Assembly (NCBI GenBank): GCA_947381905.1 | Contig: CANCXL010000015.1 | Location: forward strand, 1-44,755 | DNA: 44,755 bases | Direction: 5' to 3' | Source of the DNA: an uncultured Clostridiaceae bacterium | GTDB taxonomy: Bacteria; Bacillota; Clostridia; TANB77; CAG-465 | Shown: positions 32,013 through 41,008 of the stretch, piece by piece | Layout of the letters: each line of letters starts with the position of its first letter | Numbering within the stretch: position 1 is the stretch's first letter | Notes under the pieces: generated by a model | The model's database searches: none | What the model was told of the DNA's origin: nothing | The model's input: only the letters and a program-made list of their open reading frames with translations | Position numbers and translations under genes: made by a program

Positions 32013-33740
32013 ATGAGAGAAAATAAAGTAAAGTGTGGTGGAGTAGCATTATTTAATGGAATACTATTTACATCAGATATTAGACAAGTTCAAATAGAAA
32101 GAAAAGATAATAATACTATTTATGCGAAAGTAAATAAAATGAATAAAGATACAAGACTAATAAGTAATATACCGATACTTAGAGGAATACTTGGAATAAA
32201 AGGACAGATTGGAAATGCAGCACCAAAATTTGTTGAATCGTCTGGTGAGAAAGAAAGCAGTTCTAAAATTAAGACATTAGTTATGTACTTATTATTAATT
32301 ATTACACTTATATTAGTTCCAATACTTGTATCTATTCCTTTTTCTTCTACTATAAGAGAAATTGTACAAGCTATAGTAATATTTATAGAATTTATATTAT
32401 ATGTTCTTTTAATATATTTTAGTGCAAAAGTAGTTGAAGAATTAAATATACTATTTATGTATCATGGAGCAGAACATAAAGTGGTAAATACTTATGAAAA
32501 ACATGGAGAAAAAAATATTAATTTAGAAAACGTAATAAATCAGTCAAGATTTCATAAACGTTGTGGTGGAAATTTTGTAGTATATTACGTTTTACTATTA
32601 ATGCTTTTTGCATTAATACCAATTAACAATTTAGTCGTAAAGGCTATATTAATGATAATTTATGGCATTATTAATGTAGGAATAGCTTTTGAAATAGTAA
32701 ATATATTTTCTGCGTTACCTAAGCCACTAGATATATTAAATTATCCTGCAACTTTAATTCAACTTGTAACAACTAGAGAACCAAATGAGGAGATGTTAAG
32801 ATTGGCCATATATGGTATAAGAAGTGCAGTAAATAGCACTAATGGTATAATTATAAATGAGTATGTTAAAAAATATATAAATGAAAAATTAAAAATAAAA
32901 AGCATAGATTATGATACACATGATATTTATACTATTTTAGAATATATAACTAAAATAGATATTAATACATTAATGTTAAACAAAGATAGATACTCTCTTG
33001 ATTTAAATCAAGAAATAGAAGCTGATAGATTATTAGATAAATATTATTTTGAAAATTATCCTCTACAATATATAACACATAAGCAGTATTTTTATAATGA
33101 AGAATACTACGTCGATGAAAATGTATTGATACCAAGAGCAGATAGTGAAGTTTTAGTAGAAAAGGCAATAGAGTATATAAATAAAGATAATGCAAAAAAA
33201 ATAATAGATATATGTACAGGAAGTGGTGCACTTGGAATTTCTATTGCAAAAAATAGTAAAGTAGAATCTGTAGAACTCATAGACATATCAGATGGTGCTT
33301 TAAATGTTGCAAGAAAAAATATCATTTTAAATAATATGGCTGAAAAAGTAGAAATATTAAAATCAGACTTATTAAATGAAAAAATATTACAAATTAATAA
33401 TTCTTTAGATGAAGATAAAGATTTTAAGGTAGATATGATTGTTTCAAATCCGCCATACATTAGAACAGATGTTATTAAAACTTTAGATAAAAGAGTACAA
33501 AATGAGCCTATTTTAGCATTGGATGGTGGGACAACAGGACTAGATTTTTACCAAAGAATATTTAAAGAGGCAAAGGCTATACTAAAAAATAATGGTATTT
33601 TAATACTTGAAATAGGTTATGATCAATTGGAAGATATCAAAAATATAATAAGTGATAATAAAGAATATAAATTGCTAGAATCTGTAAAAGATTATGGCGG
33701 AAATGATAGGGTGGTAATATGTCGTTTTCAGGGCAAGTAA
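32013..33740 (+). CDS. prmC: DUF1385 membrane domain fused to PrmC glutamine methyltransferase
   Basis: A 575-residue two-part protein. Residues 1 to ~262 are a DUF1385 protein: KVKCGGVALFNGILF, several membrane helices (about 88-150 and 195-235), FMYHGAEHKVVNTYE and FHKRCGGNFV. From ~268 on comes a full PrmC: a helical N-domain, YITHKQYFYNEEYYVDENVLIPR, the SAM-binding DICTGSGALGISIA and the NPPY motif at 479-482. PrmC methylates the GGQ glutamine of release factors 1 and 2. In many Clostridia these are two adjacent genes; here a single uninterrupted frame joins them. The start at 32013 has GAGGAAAA upstream. The whiA start overlaps its end. Confidence 0.9.
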   Translation: MRENKVKCGGVALFNGILFTSDIRQVQIERKDNNTIYAKVNKMNKDTRLISNIPILRGILGIKGQIGNAAPKFVESSGEKESSSKIKTLVMYLLLIITLILVPILVSIPFSSTIREIVQAIVIFIEFILYVLLIYFSAKVVEELNILFMYHGAEHKVVNTYEKHGEKNINLENVINQSRFHKRCGGNFVVYYVLLLMLFALIPINNLVVKAILMIIYGIINVGIAFEIVNIFSALPKPLDILNYPATLIQLVTTREPNEEMLRLAIYGIRSAVNSTNGIIINEYVKKYINEKLKIKSIDYDTHDIYTILEYITKIDINTLMLNKDRYSLDLNQEIEADRLLDKYYFENYPLQYITHKQYFYNEEYYVDENVLIPRADSEVLVEKAIEYINKDNAKKIIDICTGSGALGISIAKNSKVESVELIDISDGALNVARKNIILNNMAEKVEILKSDLLNEKILQINNSLDEDKDFKVDMIVSNPPYIRTDVIKTLDKRVQNEPILALDGGTTGLDFYQRIFKEAKAILKNNGILILEIGYDQLEDIKNIISDNKEYKLLESVKDYGGNDRVVICRFQGK

Positions 33741-34462
33741 GAGACGAAATAATGGAATATTATAACAAAAATAGAGATCCATATATAATAAAAGCAGAAA
33801 GATTTGGTGAGTACTTAACAGAAGCACAATATAAAAATGACTTAATGAATGACTTTTCAGATTATTTTGAAATATCTAATCTTTCAGAAGATGAAATAAA
33901 AACTGTAATAAAAGGTGTATTTATGGCAAGCGGATGTATAATAGATCCAAATAAAGATTATAGATTTGAAGCCTCATTTAAAAATAAAGCTTGCGCAGAA
34001 TATTTTGTAGATTTATTGTCTCTACTTGAGTTTACACCTAAACTTGTTAAAAGACCAAAACCAAATATATATGTTGTATATTTTAAAGAATCTGAGCAAA
34101 TATCATATATGTTGAGCTTAGTTGAGGCAAATAAATCAATGCTTGAATTTGAACAAATTAGAGTAATTAAAGATGTAAACAATTCAAAAAATAGAGCATC
34201 AAATTGTGAGTTTGCAAACATGACTAAATCAATTAACTCTGCAACTTTACAGCTTGATGCTATAAAGAAGATTCGAAATAGTGGTAGATTTTCTATGTTA
34301 AACCCAAAACTTCAATATACTGCATGTTTAAGAGAAGAATATCCAACAGATACATTAGAGCAAATTGCTTCTAAGACAGAGGGAAAAAATAAAGTATCAA
34401 AATCTGGACTAAAACATAGACTTGATAAAATAATTTCTATAGCGCAAGATATAGAAAAATAA
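33719..34462 (+). CDS. whiA: WhiA-family DNA-binding protein, shortened N-terminus
   Basis: A 247-residue WhiA. The C-terminal half is typical: a LAGLIDADG-like half domain (IKGVFMASGCIIDPNKDYRFE, residues ~60-150), then the linker NRASNCEFANMTKS and the helix-turn-helix domain ending KVSKSGLKHRLDKI. WhiA is usually ~300-320 residues with two LAGLIDADG halves. Here the MSFS.QVR.E start is kept but most of the first half is missing. In Bacillota it affects division and chromosome biology rather than only sporulation. The ATG at 33719 overlaps prmC by 22 nt. No rapZ or yvcK-type neighbours, its usual company, are present. Confidence 0.88.
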   Translation: MSFSGQVRDEIMEYYNKNRDPYIIKAERFGEYLTEAQYKNDLMNDFSDYFEISNLSEDEIKTVIKGVFMASGCIIDPNKDYRFEASFKNKACAEYFVDLLSLLEFTPKLVKRPKPNIYVVYFKESEQISYMLSLVEANKSMLEFEQIRVIKDVNNSKNRASNCEFANMTKSINSATLQLDAIKKIRNSGRFSMLNPKLQYTACLREEYPTDTLEQIASKTEGKNKVSKSGLKHRLDKIISIAQDIEK

Positions 34463-34477
34463 TTTGATTATCAAATT
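34461..34477. promoter_or_regulatory. Inverted repeat overlapping the DUF4046 promoter
   Basis: AATTTGA-TTA-TCAAATT is a perfect 7-3-7 repeat whose right arm runs into the TTGACA -35 box at 34476. It is a possible operator. Confidence 0.35.
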
Positions 34478-34504
34478 GACATAAAAATAGATACGTGCTA
34501 TAAT
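34476..34504 (+). promoter_or_regulatory. Promoter of the DUF4046 gene
   Basis: TTGACA (34476-34481), 17-nt spacer, TATAAT (34499-34504), perfect consensus. Confidence 0.85.
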
Positions 34505-34553
34505 ATTTTTTGTAAGCTTAATAGATAATATTCTATGATTGGAGGAATGAAGT

Positions 34554-35153
34554 TTGCAAAAAGATAATTCTTTATGCACAGAAGAAAAGCCAGAGGCTGT
34601 AAAAGTATATGAAGATGTACTTTTAGGAAGAATACAAAGATTTCCGTTTAATTTCTTTTCATCATCAGGTGTGATTGATTATACAAATACATGTATACCT
34701 ATTATTAAGTACCTAATTGAAAAAAGACTTAAATGGAATAGAGAAGATGTATGTAAGTATCTTACAAGAAAGACATTTCACCAAAATTCATTAAGTGGCA
34801 TGTTATCTCATTATTTTGATGATAGTCCATATGAAGCTTTAAATACAGCCTATCCAGGAGAATACAAACCATGGGAACTTAAGGGATGTATGAGAAACTA
34901 CTGGACTAAGCAAACTGGTATACTTGCAACAAGATGGCTTTTTGATGAGAAGCTTAATTGGGATATTTCTAAAATCTGTTCTAGTCTTTCTGTCCAAGTA
35001 TTTAGAGATAATGGACTTTCTGGAATGCTTAGAACATGTTTTAATGATAGCCCAACAGAGGCAGTTATATGCTCTTATCCAGAAGAAGTAGAACTGGATG
35101 AAAATCATGAATTAATACGGCCTATAAAAGTAAAATACAGAAGAAAAATATAA
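34554..35153 (+). CDS. DUF4046 repeat protein
   Basis: A 199-residue protein built of two similar ~65-residue repeats. The first runs from IKYLIEKRLKWNREDVCKYL through NSLSGMLSHYFDDSP to AYPGEYKPWELK; the second from ATRWLFDEKLNWDISKICSSL through NGLSGMLRTCFNDSP to SYPEE. These match the DUF4046 pattern ('FP.GFW', 'YLIE..L.W....I...L', 'GML...F..SP..A...AYP..F.PWEL') known from Bacillota and their phages. The repeats resemble small DNA-binding helical units, but the role is not established. The start is a TTG at 34554 with GGAGG at 8 nt. Monocistronic with a strong promoter and terminator. Confidence 0.85.
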   Translation: MQKDNSLCTEEKPEAVKVYEDVLLGRIQRFPFNFFSSSGVIDYTNTCIPIIKYLIEKRLKWNREDVCKYLTRKTFHQNSLSGMLSHYFDDSPYEALNTAYPGEYKPWELKGCMRNYWTKQTGILATRWLFDEKLNWDISKICSSLSVQVFRDNGLSGMLRTCFNDSPTEAVICSYPEEVELDENHELIRPIKVKYRRKI

Positions 35154-35161
35154 TATCACAA

Positions 35162-35193
35162 ACACTAACAGTAATATGTTAGTGTCTTTTTTT
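35162..35193 (+). terminator. Terminator after the DUF4046 gene
   Basis: ACACTAACA and TGTTAGTGT pair over 9 bp around a 6-nt loop, then CTTTTTTT. Confidence 0.88.
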
Positions 35194-35278
35194 GCCTCTT
35201 TAGGTATGTTTTATTATAATTTAATAGCTTATATAAATAAAATGTTTAGCAATATTTATTTAATGAGCTAGTCCATCC

Positions 35279-35307
35279 TTGAAAAGGAAAAATCTTTATG
35301 ATAGAAT
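35279..35307 (+). promoter_or_regulatory. Promoter of hemW-polA
   Basis: TTGAAA (35279-35284), 17-nt spacer, TAGAAT (35302-35307). Confidence 0.6.
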
Positions 35308-35335
35308 AAAAAAGACTCAAGGAGAAAGAATAAAA

Positions 35336-36487
35336 ATGAATGGAGAAATAGGAGTATATATACATATACCATTTTGTTTTAGCAAATGTTTTTATTGTGA
35401 TTTTGCGTCATACAGTAAAAAAGAAGATAAGATTGAATCATATATAAATGCATTATGCACTGAAATAATACAAAATGCAGAGATTTTAAGTGAATATAGT
35501 ATAACAACTATATATATAGGTGGTGGTACACCATCATATATTGATAGTAAATATATAAAGCAAATACTTGATACTTTAAATATATTTATAAATAAGGAAA
35601 AGTTACAAGAAATAACAATTGAGCTAAATCCAAACAGTGTTACAAAAGAAAAACTAGAAACATATAAAGAGTGTGGTATAAATAGATTAAGTATTGGACT
35701 TCAATCAACACATGATAGTGTGTTAAAAAAAATTGGAAGAGTGCATAAATTTAATGATTTCAAAGAGGTATTAGATTTAGCAAATAATATAGGTTTTGAT
35801 AATATATCACTAGACTTAATATATCCGCTTCCAGATTTAAGTTTAAGTGAATTTAAAGATAGTGTAGATTATGTTGTATCACTTAAAGATAAAAATATAA
35901 AACATATATCTATATATAATTTAGAAGTTCATGAAGGAAGTAAGTTAGATTTTATATTAAATGAGGGATATGCAAGTCTTGTAGACGAAGATGTAGAATA
36001 TGAAATGTATAAATATCTTGTAAATAAATTTGAAGAAAATGGATATAAAAGATATGAAATTTCTAATTATGCACTACCTGGATATGAGTCAAAGCATAAT
36101 TTGAAATATTGGAATCAAGAACAATATTTAGGCTTTGGAAGTAATGCTTCGAGTTTTTTTTGTGGTGTTAGATCTTCTAATATAAAAGATATTGAGAGTT
36201 ATATAGAAAGTATAAATAATAATTGTACTCCAAAAGACGATGAAAGCTATGAAGACTTGGATAAAGATGCACTTGAAAAAGAATATGTAATGCTATCATT
36301 AAGAAAGATAGATGGAGTAAATAAGAATAAATTTAAAATCAGATATAAAAAAGATATACATGACGTGTTTGCAAAGGAAATAGATGAGTTAAAAAAAGAT
36401 AATTTAATAATAGAAGATGAGACAAACATATATCTAAGCAAGCGAGGACTTGAAGTTGCAAATATAGTATGGGAAAGGTTTATATAA
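35336..36487 (+). CDS. hemW: Radical SAM heme chaperone HemW
   Basis: A 384-residue radical SAM protein of the HemN-like family. The cluster cysteines are Cys14, Cys18 and Cys21 in IHIPFCFSKCFYCDF. GGGTPSYID, ELNPNSVTKEKL, RLSIGLQS and the C-terminal HemN-type domain with LKYWNQEQYLGFG follow. The CX3CX2C motif without the extra N-terminal residues of true oxygen-independent coproporphyrinogen oxidase points to HemW, a heme-trafficking chaperone. The start at 35336 has AAGGAG upstream; the longer in-frame ORF would begin inside the promoter. polA starts 3 nt after its stop, so they are probably co-translated. Confidence 0.92.
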   Translation: MNGEIGVYIHIPFCFSKCFYCDFASYSKKEDKIESYINALCTEIIQNAEILSEYSITTIYIGGGTPSYIDSKYIKQILDTLNIFINKEKLQEITIELNPNSVTKEKLETYKECGINRLSIGLQSTHDSVLKKIGRVHKFNDFKEVLDLANNIGFDNISLDLIYPLPDLSLSEFKDSVDYVVSLKDKNIKHISIYNLEVHEGSKLDFILNEGYASLVDEDVEYEMYKYLVNKFEENGYKRYEISNYALPGYESKHNLKYWNQEQYLGFGSNASSFFCGVRSSNIKDIESYIESINNNCTPKDDESYEDLDKDALEKEYVMLSLRKIDGVNKNKFKIRYKKDIHDVFAKEIDELKKDNLIIEDETNIYLSKRGLEVANIVWERFI

Positions 36488-36489
36488 CA

Positions 36490-39270
36490 ATGGAGAAATT
36501 TTTAGTAATAGATGGAAATAGTATTATGAATAGAGCATTTTATGGTTTAGCAGGTGCTAGAATGACAACTAGTGAAGGATTACATACTAATGCTATTTTT
36601 GGATTTTTAAATATATATTATATGATAATGGATAAATTTAATCCAGATTATGTAGGAGTTGCTTTTGATCTTAAAGCACCAACATTTAGACATAAAATGT
36701 ATGATGAATATAAAGGCACAAGAAAAGGAATGCCAGACGAATTAAGAGAACAGATGCCAATAATAAAAGATGTATTAAAAGCAATGAATATTCCTATATT
36801 TGAGATAGAGGGATATGAGGCAGATGATATATTAGGTACAATTGCCTCTTTAAATGAGAAAAATACAGAAAATAAAATATTTACATATATATTAACTGGA
36901 GATAGAGACTCTTACCAGTTAATATCTAACAATACAAGTATAATTTATCCAACAACTAAGATGGGTAAAACAGATTATATAGTATATACACCTGAACTTT
37001 TAATGGAGGAAAAGGGAATAGAGCCATATCAAGTAGTTGATGTTAAGTCTCTTATGGGAGATAGTTCAGATAATATTCCTGGAGTAAAAGGAATAGGAGA
37101 AAAAACAGCATATACATTAATACATAAATATACAACCTTAGAAAATATATATTCTAAAATTGACGAGTTAGATGCAAGTGCAAAAATAGTAGAAAAATTA
37201 AAAAACGACGAAGAGATGGCAAGACTTAGTTATACACTTGCAAAGATAAATATAGAAGTACCAATTTCATTAGACTATGATGCAAATAGAGTAACTGATG
37301 TAAATAAGAAAGAGTTATATCCATTATTTAAAAGACTTGCATTTAATAAGTTTTTATCTAAATATGATTTTGATGGAGTAGAATCAAAAGTAACAAATAA
37401 TAAATCTAATAATACAAGTATTTCTATTTCAAAAGAAAATATTAAATTAATAACAAAGCAAAATTATAATGAAAATATTCAAGTACTTGATAAAGTATTA
37501 AATAACGAGCAGATATCATATATATTAAATATAAACTATGAAAATCAAGCATTTAGATCAATACTTAAAATAGAAGATAAATCATTTTTTAGTATATATA
37601 GCAAAGACGAAGATATTTGTTATATCCTAAATTTAGATACATGGAATATTAATGATAATATAGACAAAGACAATATTTATAATTTCTTTAATAAATTTGC
37701 AAATTCAAGCGTTAAAAAACTTGGATATAATATAAAACAAGATCAACGATTTTTCTTTTCCAATATATGCGATCAAATTTCGAATTTTAGCTATGATCTA
37801 CTTATTGCATGTTACTTGTTAGATTCAACAAGAAATTACAAATTTGAAGGCATTATGGAAGAATTATATGGTATTATATTAGATTTTAATGCAGATGAGA
37901 AAAAAGATGTTCAGCTTTCTCTTTTTGATAATGAAGAAGAGACAAAACAAAATGAACAAATTGACGAAAATAAGCTTTTATCTATAGCACTTGCAACAAA
38001 AGGTATATATATGTCAAAGGATATAATGGATGAAAGACTTAAAGAGGCACAAATGACAAGTTTAATGTATAATATAGAGATGCCACTTTCAGAGACTTTA
38101 GCTAACATGGAAACTGTAGGAATGTATGTAAATAGAGAAAAATTAGAAGAGTTTGGGGTTGAGATTTCTGCAAGAATTGAAGAACTTGAAAAAGAGATTT
38201 ACAATCTTGCAGGAGAAGAGTTTAATATAAATTCAACACAACAACTTGGCGTTATTCTTTTTGATAAACTACATTTGCCATGTAAAAAGAAAACAAAAAC
38301 AGGCTATTCAACAAATAAAGAGGTGTTAGAAGCTCTAGAAGAGTATCATGAGATAATTCCTCTTATAATGGAATATAGACAAACTATGAAATTAAAATCT
38401 ACTTATGTTGACGGACTTGAAGCAACAATTAAAGATGATTCAAGAATACATACTACTTTCATGCAAACAATAACATCTACAGGAAGATTAAGTAGTGTTG
38501 AGCCTAACCTTCAAAATATTCCAATTAGACTTGAACTTGGTAGCAAAATTAGAACTTTTTTTACTGCGCCAGAAGGTCGATGTATAGTAGATGCAGATTA
38601 TAGCCAAATTGAGCTTAGAGTTTTATCTCATATTTCTAAAGATGAAACAATGCAATATGCTTTCAATAACGGAATAGATGTACATAAAGTTACAGCATCC
38701 CAAGTGTTTAATGTTCCTCTTGATGAGGTAACAAAAAAGATGAGGTCTCAAGCAAAAGCAGTAAATTTTGGAATAGTTTATGGTATAAGTGAATTTGGTC
38801 TTGCAAAAAATGTGGGAACATCGTGGAGAGAGGCAAAAGAATATATAGAGACTTATCTTGAAAAATATCATGGAATACGTGAGTTTATGGATAATATTGT
38901 TAAAGAGGCAAAAGATAAGGGATATGTTACTACATTATTTGGTAGAAGAAGATATATTCCAGAGCTTAAAAACAAAAATAAAAATATGATACAATTTGGA
39001 GAAAGAATAGCCATGAATACACCAATTCAAGGAACTGCTGCAGATATTATAAAAATTGCTATGAATAATTTATACAAATCATTAAAAGAACATAATCTTA
39101 AGTCAAAACTTGTAATGCAAGTTCATGATGAATTGTTAATTGAAACATATAATGAAGAGCTAGATATAGTTAAAAAGCTTTTATCTGAGGCAATGGAAAA
39201 TGTAATAAAACTAGATATACCACTTGATATAGATTTAAATGTAGGAAACAGTTGGTACGAAGCAAAATAA
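36490..39270 (+). CDS. polA: DNA polymerase I
   Basis: A 926-residue family A polymerase for Okazaki-fragment processing and repair. The N-terminal 5' nuclease (1 to ~290) has FLVIDGNSIMNRAFYG, EGYEADDILGT, TGDRDSYQL and GDSSDNIPGVKGIG. The middle domain (about 310-500) has the 3'-5' exonuclease shape, but the usual Asp-x-Glu is absent (ILNINYENQAF), so proofreading is probably lost, as in Bacillus-type enzymes. The polymerase part carries motif A DADYSQIELRVLSHIS, motif B RSQAKAVNFGIVYGIS and motif C VMQVHDELLIE. I start at 36490; an in-frame ATG at 36469 lies inside hemW. Confidence 0.97.
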   Translation: MEKFLVIDGNSIMNRAFYGLAGARMTTSEGLHTNAIFGFLNIYYMIMDKFNPDYVGVAFDLKAPTFRHKMYDEYKGTRKGMPDELREQMPIIKDVLKAMNIPIFEIEGYEADDILGTIASLNEKNTENKIFTYILTGDRDSYQLISNNTSIIYPTTKMGKTDYIVYTPELLMEEKGIEPYQVVDVKSLMGDSSDNIPGVKGIGEKTAYTLIHKYTTLENIYSKIDELDASAKIVEKLKNDEEMARLSYTLAKINIEVPISLDYDANRVTDVNKKELYPLFKRLAFNKFLSKYDFDGVESKVTNNKSNNTSISISKENIKLITKQNYNENIQVLDKVLNNEQISYILNINYENQAFRSILKIEDKSFFSIYSKDEDICYILNLDTWNINDNIDKDNIYNFFNKFANSSVKKLGYNIKQDQRFFFSNICDQISNFSYDLLIACYLLDSTRNYKFEGIMEELYGIILDFNADEKKDVQLSLFDNEEETKQNEQIDENKLLSIALATKGIYMSKDIMDERLKEAQMTSLMYNIEMPLSETLANMETVGMYVNREKLEEFGVEISARIEELEKEIYNLAGEEFNINSTQQLGVILFDKLHLPCKKKTKTGYSTNKEVLEALEEYHEIIPLIMEYRQTMKLKSTYVDGLEATIKDDSRIHTTFMQTITSTGRLSSVEPNLQNIPIRLELGSKIRTFFTAPEGRCIVDADYSQIELRVLSHISKDETMQYAFNNGIDVHKVTASQVFNVPLDEVTKKMRSQAKAVNFGIVYGISEFGLAKNVGTSWREAKEYIETYLEKYHGIREFMDNIVKEAKDKGYVTTLFGRRRYIPELKNKNKNMIQFGERIAMNTPIQGTAADIIKIAMNNLYKSLKEHNLKSKLVMQVHDELLIETYNEELDIVKKLLSEAMENVIKLDIPLDIDLNVGNSWYEAK

Positions 39271-39292
39271 AAGAAAAAACAGGGAGGTAAAT

Positions 39293-39850
39293 GTGAATAT
39301 AAAAGGTAAGATATATATAGTATTAATAGTTATTCTTGTCATGGTAATGCTTGGAATACATGCTGTAAGAACGTTTGTTTATCCGCTTAAATATAAAGAA
39401 CAAATAATTAAATATTCAAAAGACAACAATATTGATCCTTATTTAATACTTGCTATAATCAATACAGAGAGTAAATTTAATAAAGACGCGGTATCTAATA
39501 TGAAAGCAAAGGGGCTTATGCAGATTACTAAGCCTACTGCAGAAGAAATAAATAATATGACAAATTCAACTGAACAAATAAATGATGATACTATATATGA
39601 TGTAGATGTAAATTTAGACATTGGTTGCTATTATCTTGCCTCTTTAATAGAACAATATAATGGAAATTACTACTTGGCCATATGCGCATATAATGCTGGT
39701 ATGGGTAATGTAAACAAATGGATAGAGCAAGATATTATACCAAGTACATTAGATACTACAGATATAAAATTACCTTTTAAAGAAACAACCAACTATTTAA
39801 AAAAAGTTATAAAAGCATATGAGATGTATAAGAAAATATACACGTTATAG
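39293..39850 (+). CDS. Membrane-anchored lytic transglycosylase (SLT domain)
   Basis: A 185-residue protein with an N-terminal membrane anchor (about 6-24) and an external SLT-type lysozyme-like domain. The catalytic Glu lies in INTESKFN (about residue 61). GLMQI, NLDIGCYYL and the AYNAGMGNV motif complete the fold. It would cleave peptidoglycan glycan strands to form anhydro-muropeptides. The start is a GTG at 39293 with GGGAGG at 7 nt. It follows polA by 22 nt without a terminator, so it is likely transcribed with hemW and polA, a common Clostridial neighbourhood. A terminator follows. Confidence 0.9.
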   Translation: MNIKGKIYIVLIVILVMVMLGIHAVRTFVYPLKYKEQIIKYSKDNNIDPYLILAIINTESKFNKDAVSNMKAKGLMQITKPTAEEINNMTNSTEQINDDTIYDVDVNLDIGCYYLASLIEQYNGNYYLAICAYNAGMGNVNKWIEQDIIPSTLDTTDIKLPFKETTNYLKKVIKAYEMYKKIYTL

Positions 39851-39872
39851 TTGTAATTAATATAAAATATAT

Positions 39873-39905
39873 AAAAGCGTAGCAGAAATACTGTTACGCT
39901 TTTTA
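39873..39905 (+). terminator. Terminator after the lytic transglycosylase gene
   Basis: AAAAGCGTAGCAG and CTGTTACGCTTTT pair over 13 bp (one wobble) with a 5-nt loop, then T. Confidence 0.85.
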
Positions 39906-39929
39906 AATCCTATAGTTTAAAAATAATAA

Positions 39930-40123
39930 TTAATTAGATACAGTTAATGCTTTATCAGGCTTAAATGTAATTTTGGTCAGTCCTGGTGTAATATAGAAGT
40001 GTTGCTGATAACGCCTAACATTACTGTTATTATATTTTAAATTCAAAACAATATGGCTAATATATGGATCAACACTTATAGAAAGTGTGTAATTGCTACC
40101 TTCGTCTGAGGTGTTTTTTTCAT
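39930..40123 (-). pseudogene. Internally deleted duplicate of the 149-aa membrane protein gene
   Basis: On the minus strand the shifted frame reads KNTSDEGSNYTLSI...YITPGLTKITFK...LTVSN, clearly homologous to the C-terminal third of the neighbouring intact gene (KNIPEANESYTLSI...SIKPGLFKISFK...TLVN). The promoter, ribosome site GAGGTGA and ATG (40121-40123) are kept, but the ATG leads into the wrong frame and stops after 14 codons. The N-terminal two thirds are missing: the start joins the C-terminal part at TTTTTTTCATAT, a string also found inside the intact gene. So a deletion between short CATAT repeats probably destroyed this copy. Confidence 0.85.
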
Positions 40124-40263
40124 ATATATCACCTCAACTAAATAATACTTTATTTATGTGTACATATCAAGTAAATGCGTTACTTTTAATTAAAATGCAA
40201 TTTAACTAGAAAAAAATGAGAAATCTTTAAAAAATATGTGACGAAATATATAATATATTCGCC
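40121..40263. repeat. Upstream duplicate, copy 1 (of ~143 bp)
   Basis: Direct repeat of 40783-40925 with scattered differences. It includes the start region, promoter and about 80 bp further upstream. It marks the 5' flank of the duplicated gene. Confidence 0.85.
40142..40170 (-). promoter_or_regulatory. Promoter retained by the pseudogene
   Basis: Minus strand: TTGATA (40165-40170), 17-nt spacer, TATTAT (40142-40147). It still looks functional. Confidence 0.55.
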
Positions 40264-40280
40264 AACATATATAATAATAT

Positions 40281-40311
40281 AAAAGGAAATGCTAAAAAGC
40301 ATCTCCTTTTT
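40281..40311 (-). terminator. Terminator of the 149-aa gene
   Basis: AAAAGGAGATGCT and AGCATTTCCTTTT (minus strand, one mismatch) form a stem followed by ATATTATTATA. On the plus strand the hairpin is also followed by T. Confidence 0.6.
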
Positions 40312-40335
40312 GTTGCTTTTACAAATATTAATTTT

Positions 40336-40785
40336 TTAATTCACTAAAGTAGATGTTGGTCTAGATTTAAATGAAATTTTAAATAGTCCAGGTTTAATAG
40401 AAAAATCTTGTAGATATGCTTGAGAACTATTATCATTCTTTAGCATTAAATTTACAACATTAACATATGGACTAGTAGTTATAGAAAGTGTATAGCTTTC
40501 GTTTGCTTCTGGTATGTTTTTTTCATATTCTTTAAGTTTTGCTATATTCTCATCACTAAATTTTTCGTTTGTCTTAAAGTTTTTTAAAGTACTTTCATCT
40601 ATGACTATATTATAATCATTATATTCTTTTAGAAAAGACTCGAATATTTGGTATAGAACTTCTACTTGCTTATCTTCATCTTTTGATACTATATCTAATC
40701 TAATGATATAAAGAGCTCCAAATAATAATGAAATAGCAAGTAAAACACATATAGATATAAGGATCATTTTTATATTTTTATTCAT
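40336..40785 (-). CDS. Hypothetical membrane-anchored protein, 149 aa
   Basis: Not recognised. An N-terminal membrane helix (about 6-28, MILISICVLLAISLLFGALY) is followed by a helical segment (about 35-92) and a C-terminal beta region (SYTLSITTSPYVNVVNLML...PGLFKISFKSRP), presumably outside the cell. The ATG at 40785 has GAGGTGAT 6 nt upstream; the longer frame from a GTG at 40794 overlaps the ribosome site. A decayed duplicate lies next to it. It is divergent from the secreted metalloprotease gene, with both promoters in a shared AT-rich gap, but any functional link is a guess. Confidence 0.7.
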   Translation of the reverse strand: MNKNIKMILISICVLLAISLLFGALYIIRLDIVSKDEDKQVEVLYQIFESFLKEYNDYNIVIDESTLKNFKTNEKFSDENIAKLKEYEKNIPEANESYTLSITTSPYVNVVNLMLKNDNSSQAYLQDFSIKPGLFKISFKSRPTSTLVN

Positions 40786-40925
40786 ATATATCACCTCAAC
40801 TAAATAATACCTTATTTATGTGTACATAGCAAGCAAATGTGTTACTTTTAATTAAAATGCAAGTTAACTATAAAAAATTTAAGAAATTTTAAAAAATATG
40901 TGACGAAATAGAATTTATATACGCC
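40783..40925. repeat. Upstream duplicate, copy 2 (of ~143 bp)
   Basis: Intact partner of 40121-40263. The shared block runs from the start codon through the promoter to GTGACGAAATA and beyond. Confidence 0.85.
40804..40832 (-). promoter_or_regulatory. Promoter of the 149-aa gene
   Basis: Minus strand: TTGCTA (40827-40832), 17-nt spacer, TATTAT (40804-40809). The same arrangement is seen in the pseudogene copy. Confidence 0.6.
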
Positions 40926-40939
40926 TATATTGCATTTTA

Positions 40940-40968
40940 TTGATATATTTTTTAAAATTATGTATAAT
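40940..40968 (+). promoter_or_regulatory. Promoter of the metalloprotease gene
   Basis: TTGATA (40940-40945), 17-nt spacer, TATAAT (40963-40968). Confidence 0.7.
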
Positions 40969-41008
40969 TTAAATATGTTACAAATGAAAAGAGGATAAAA
41001 ATATACGA

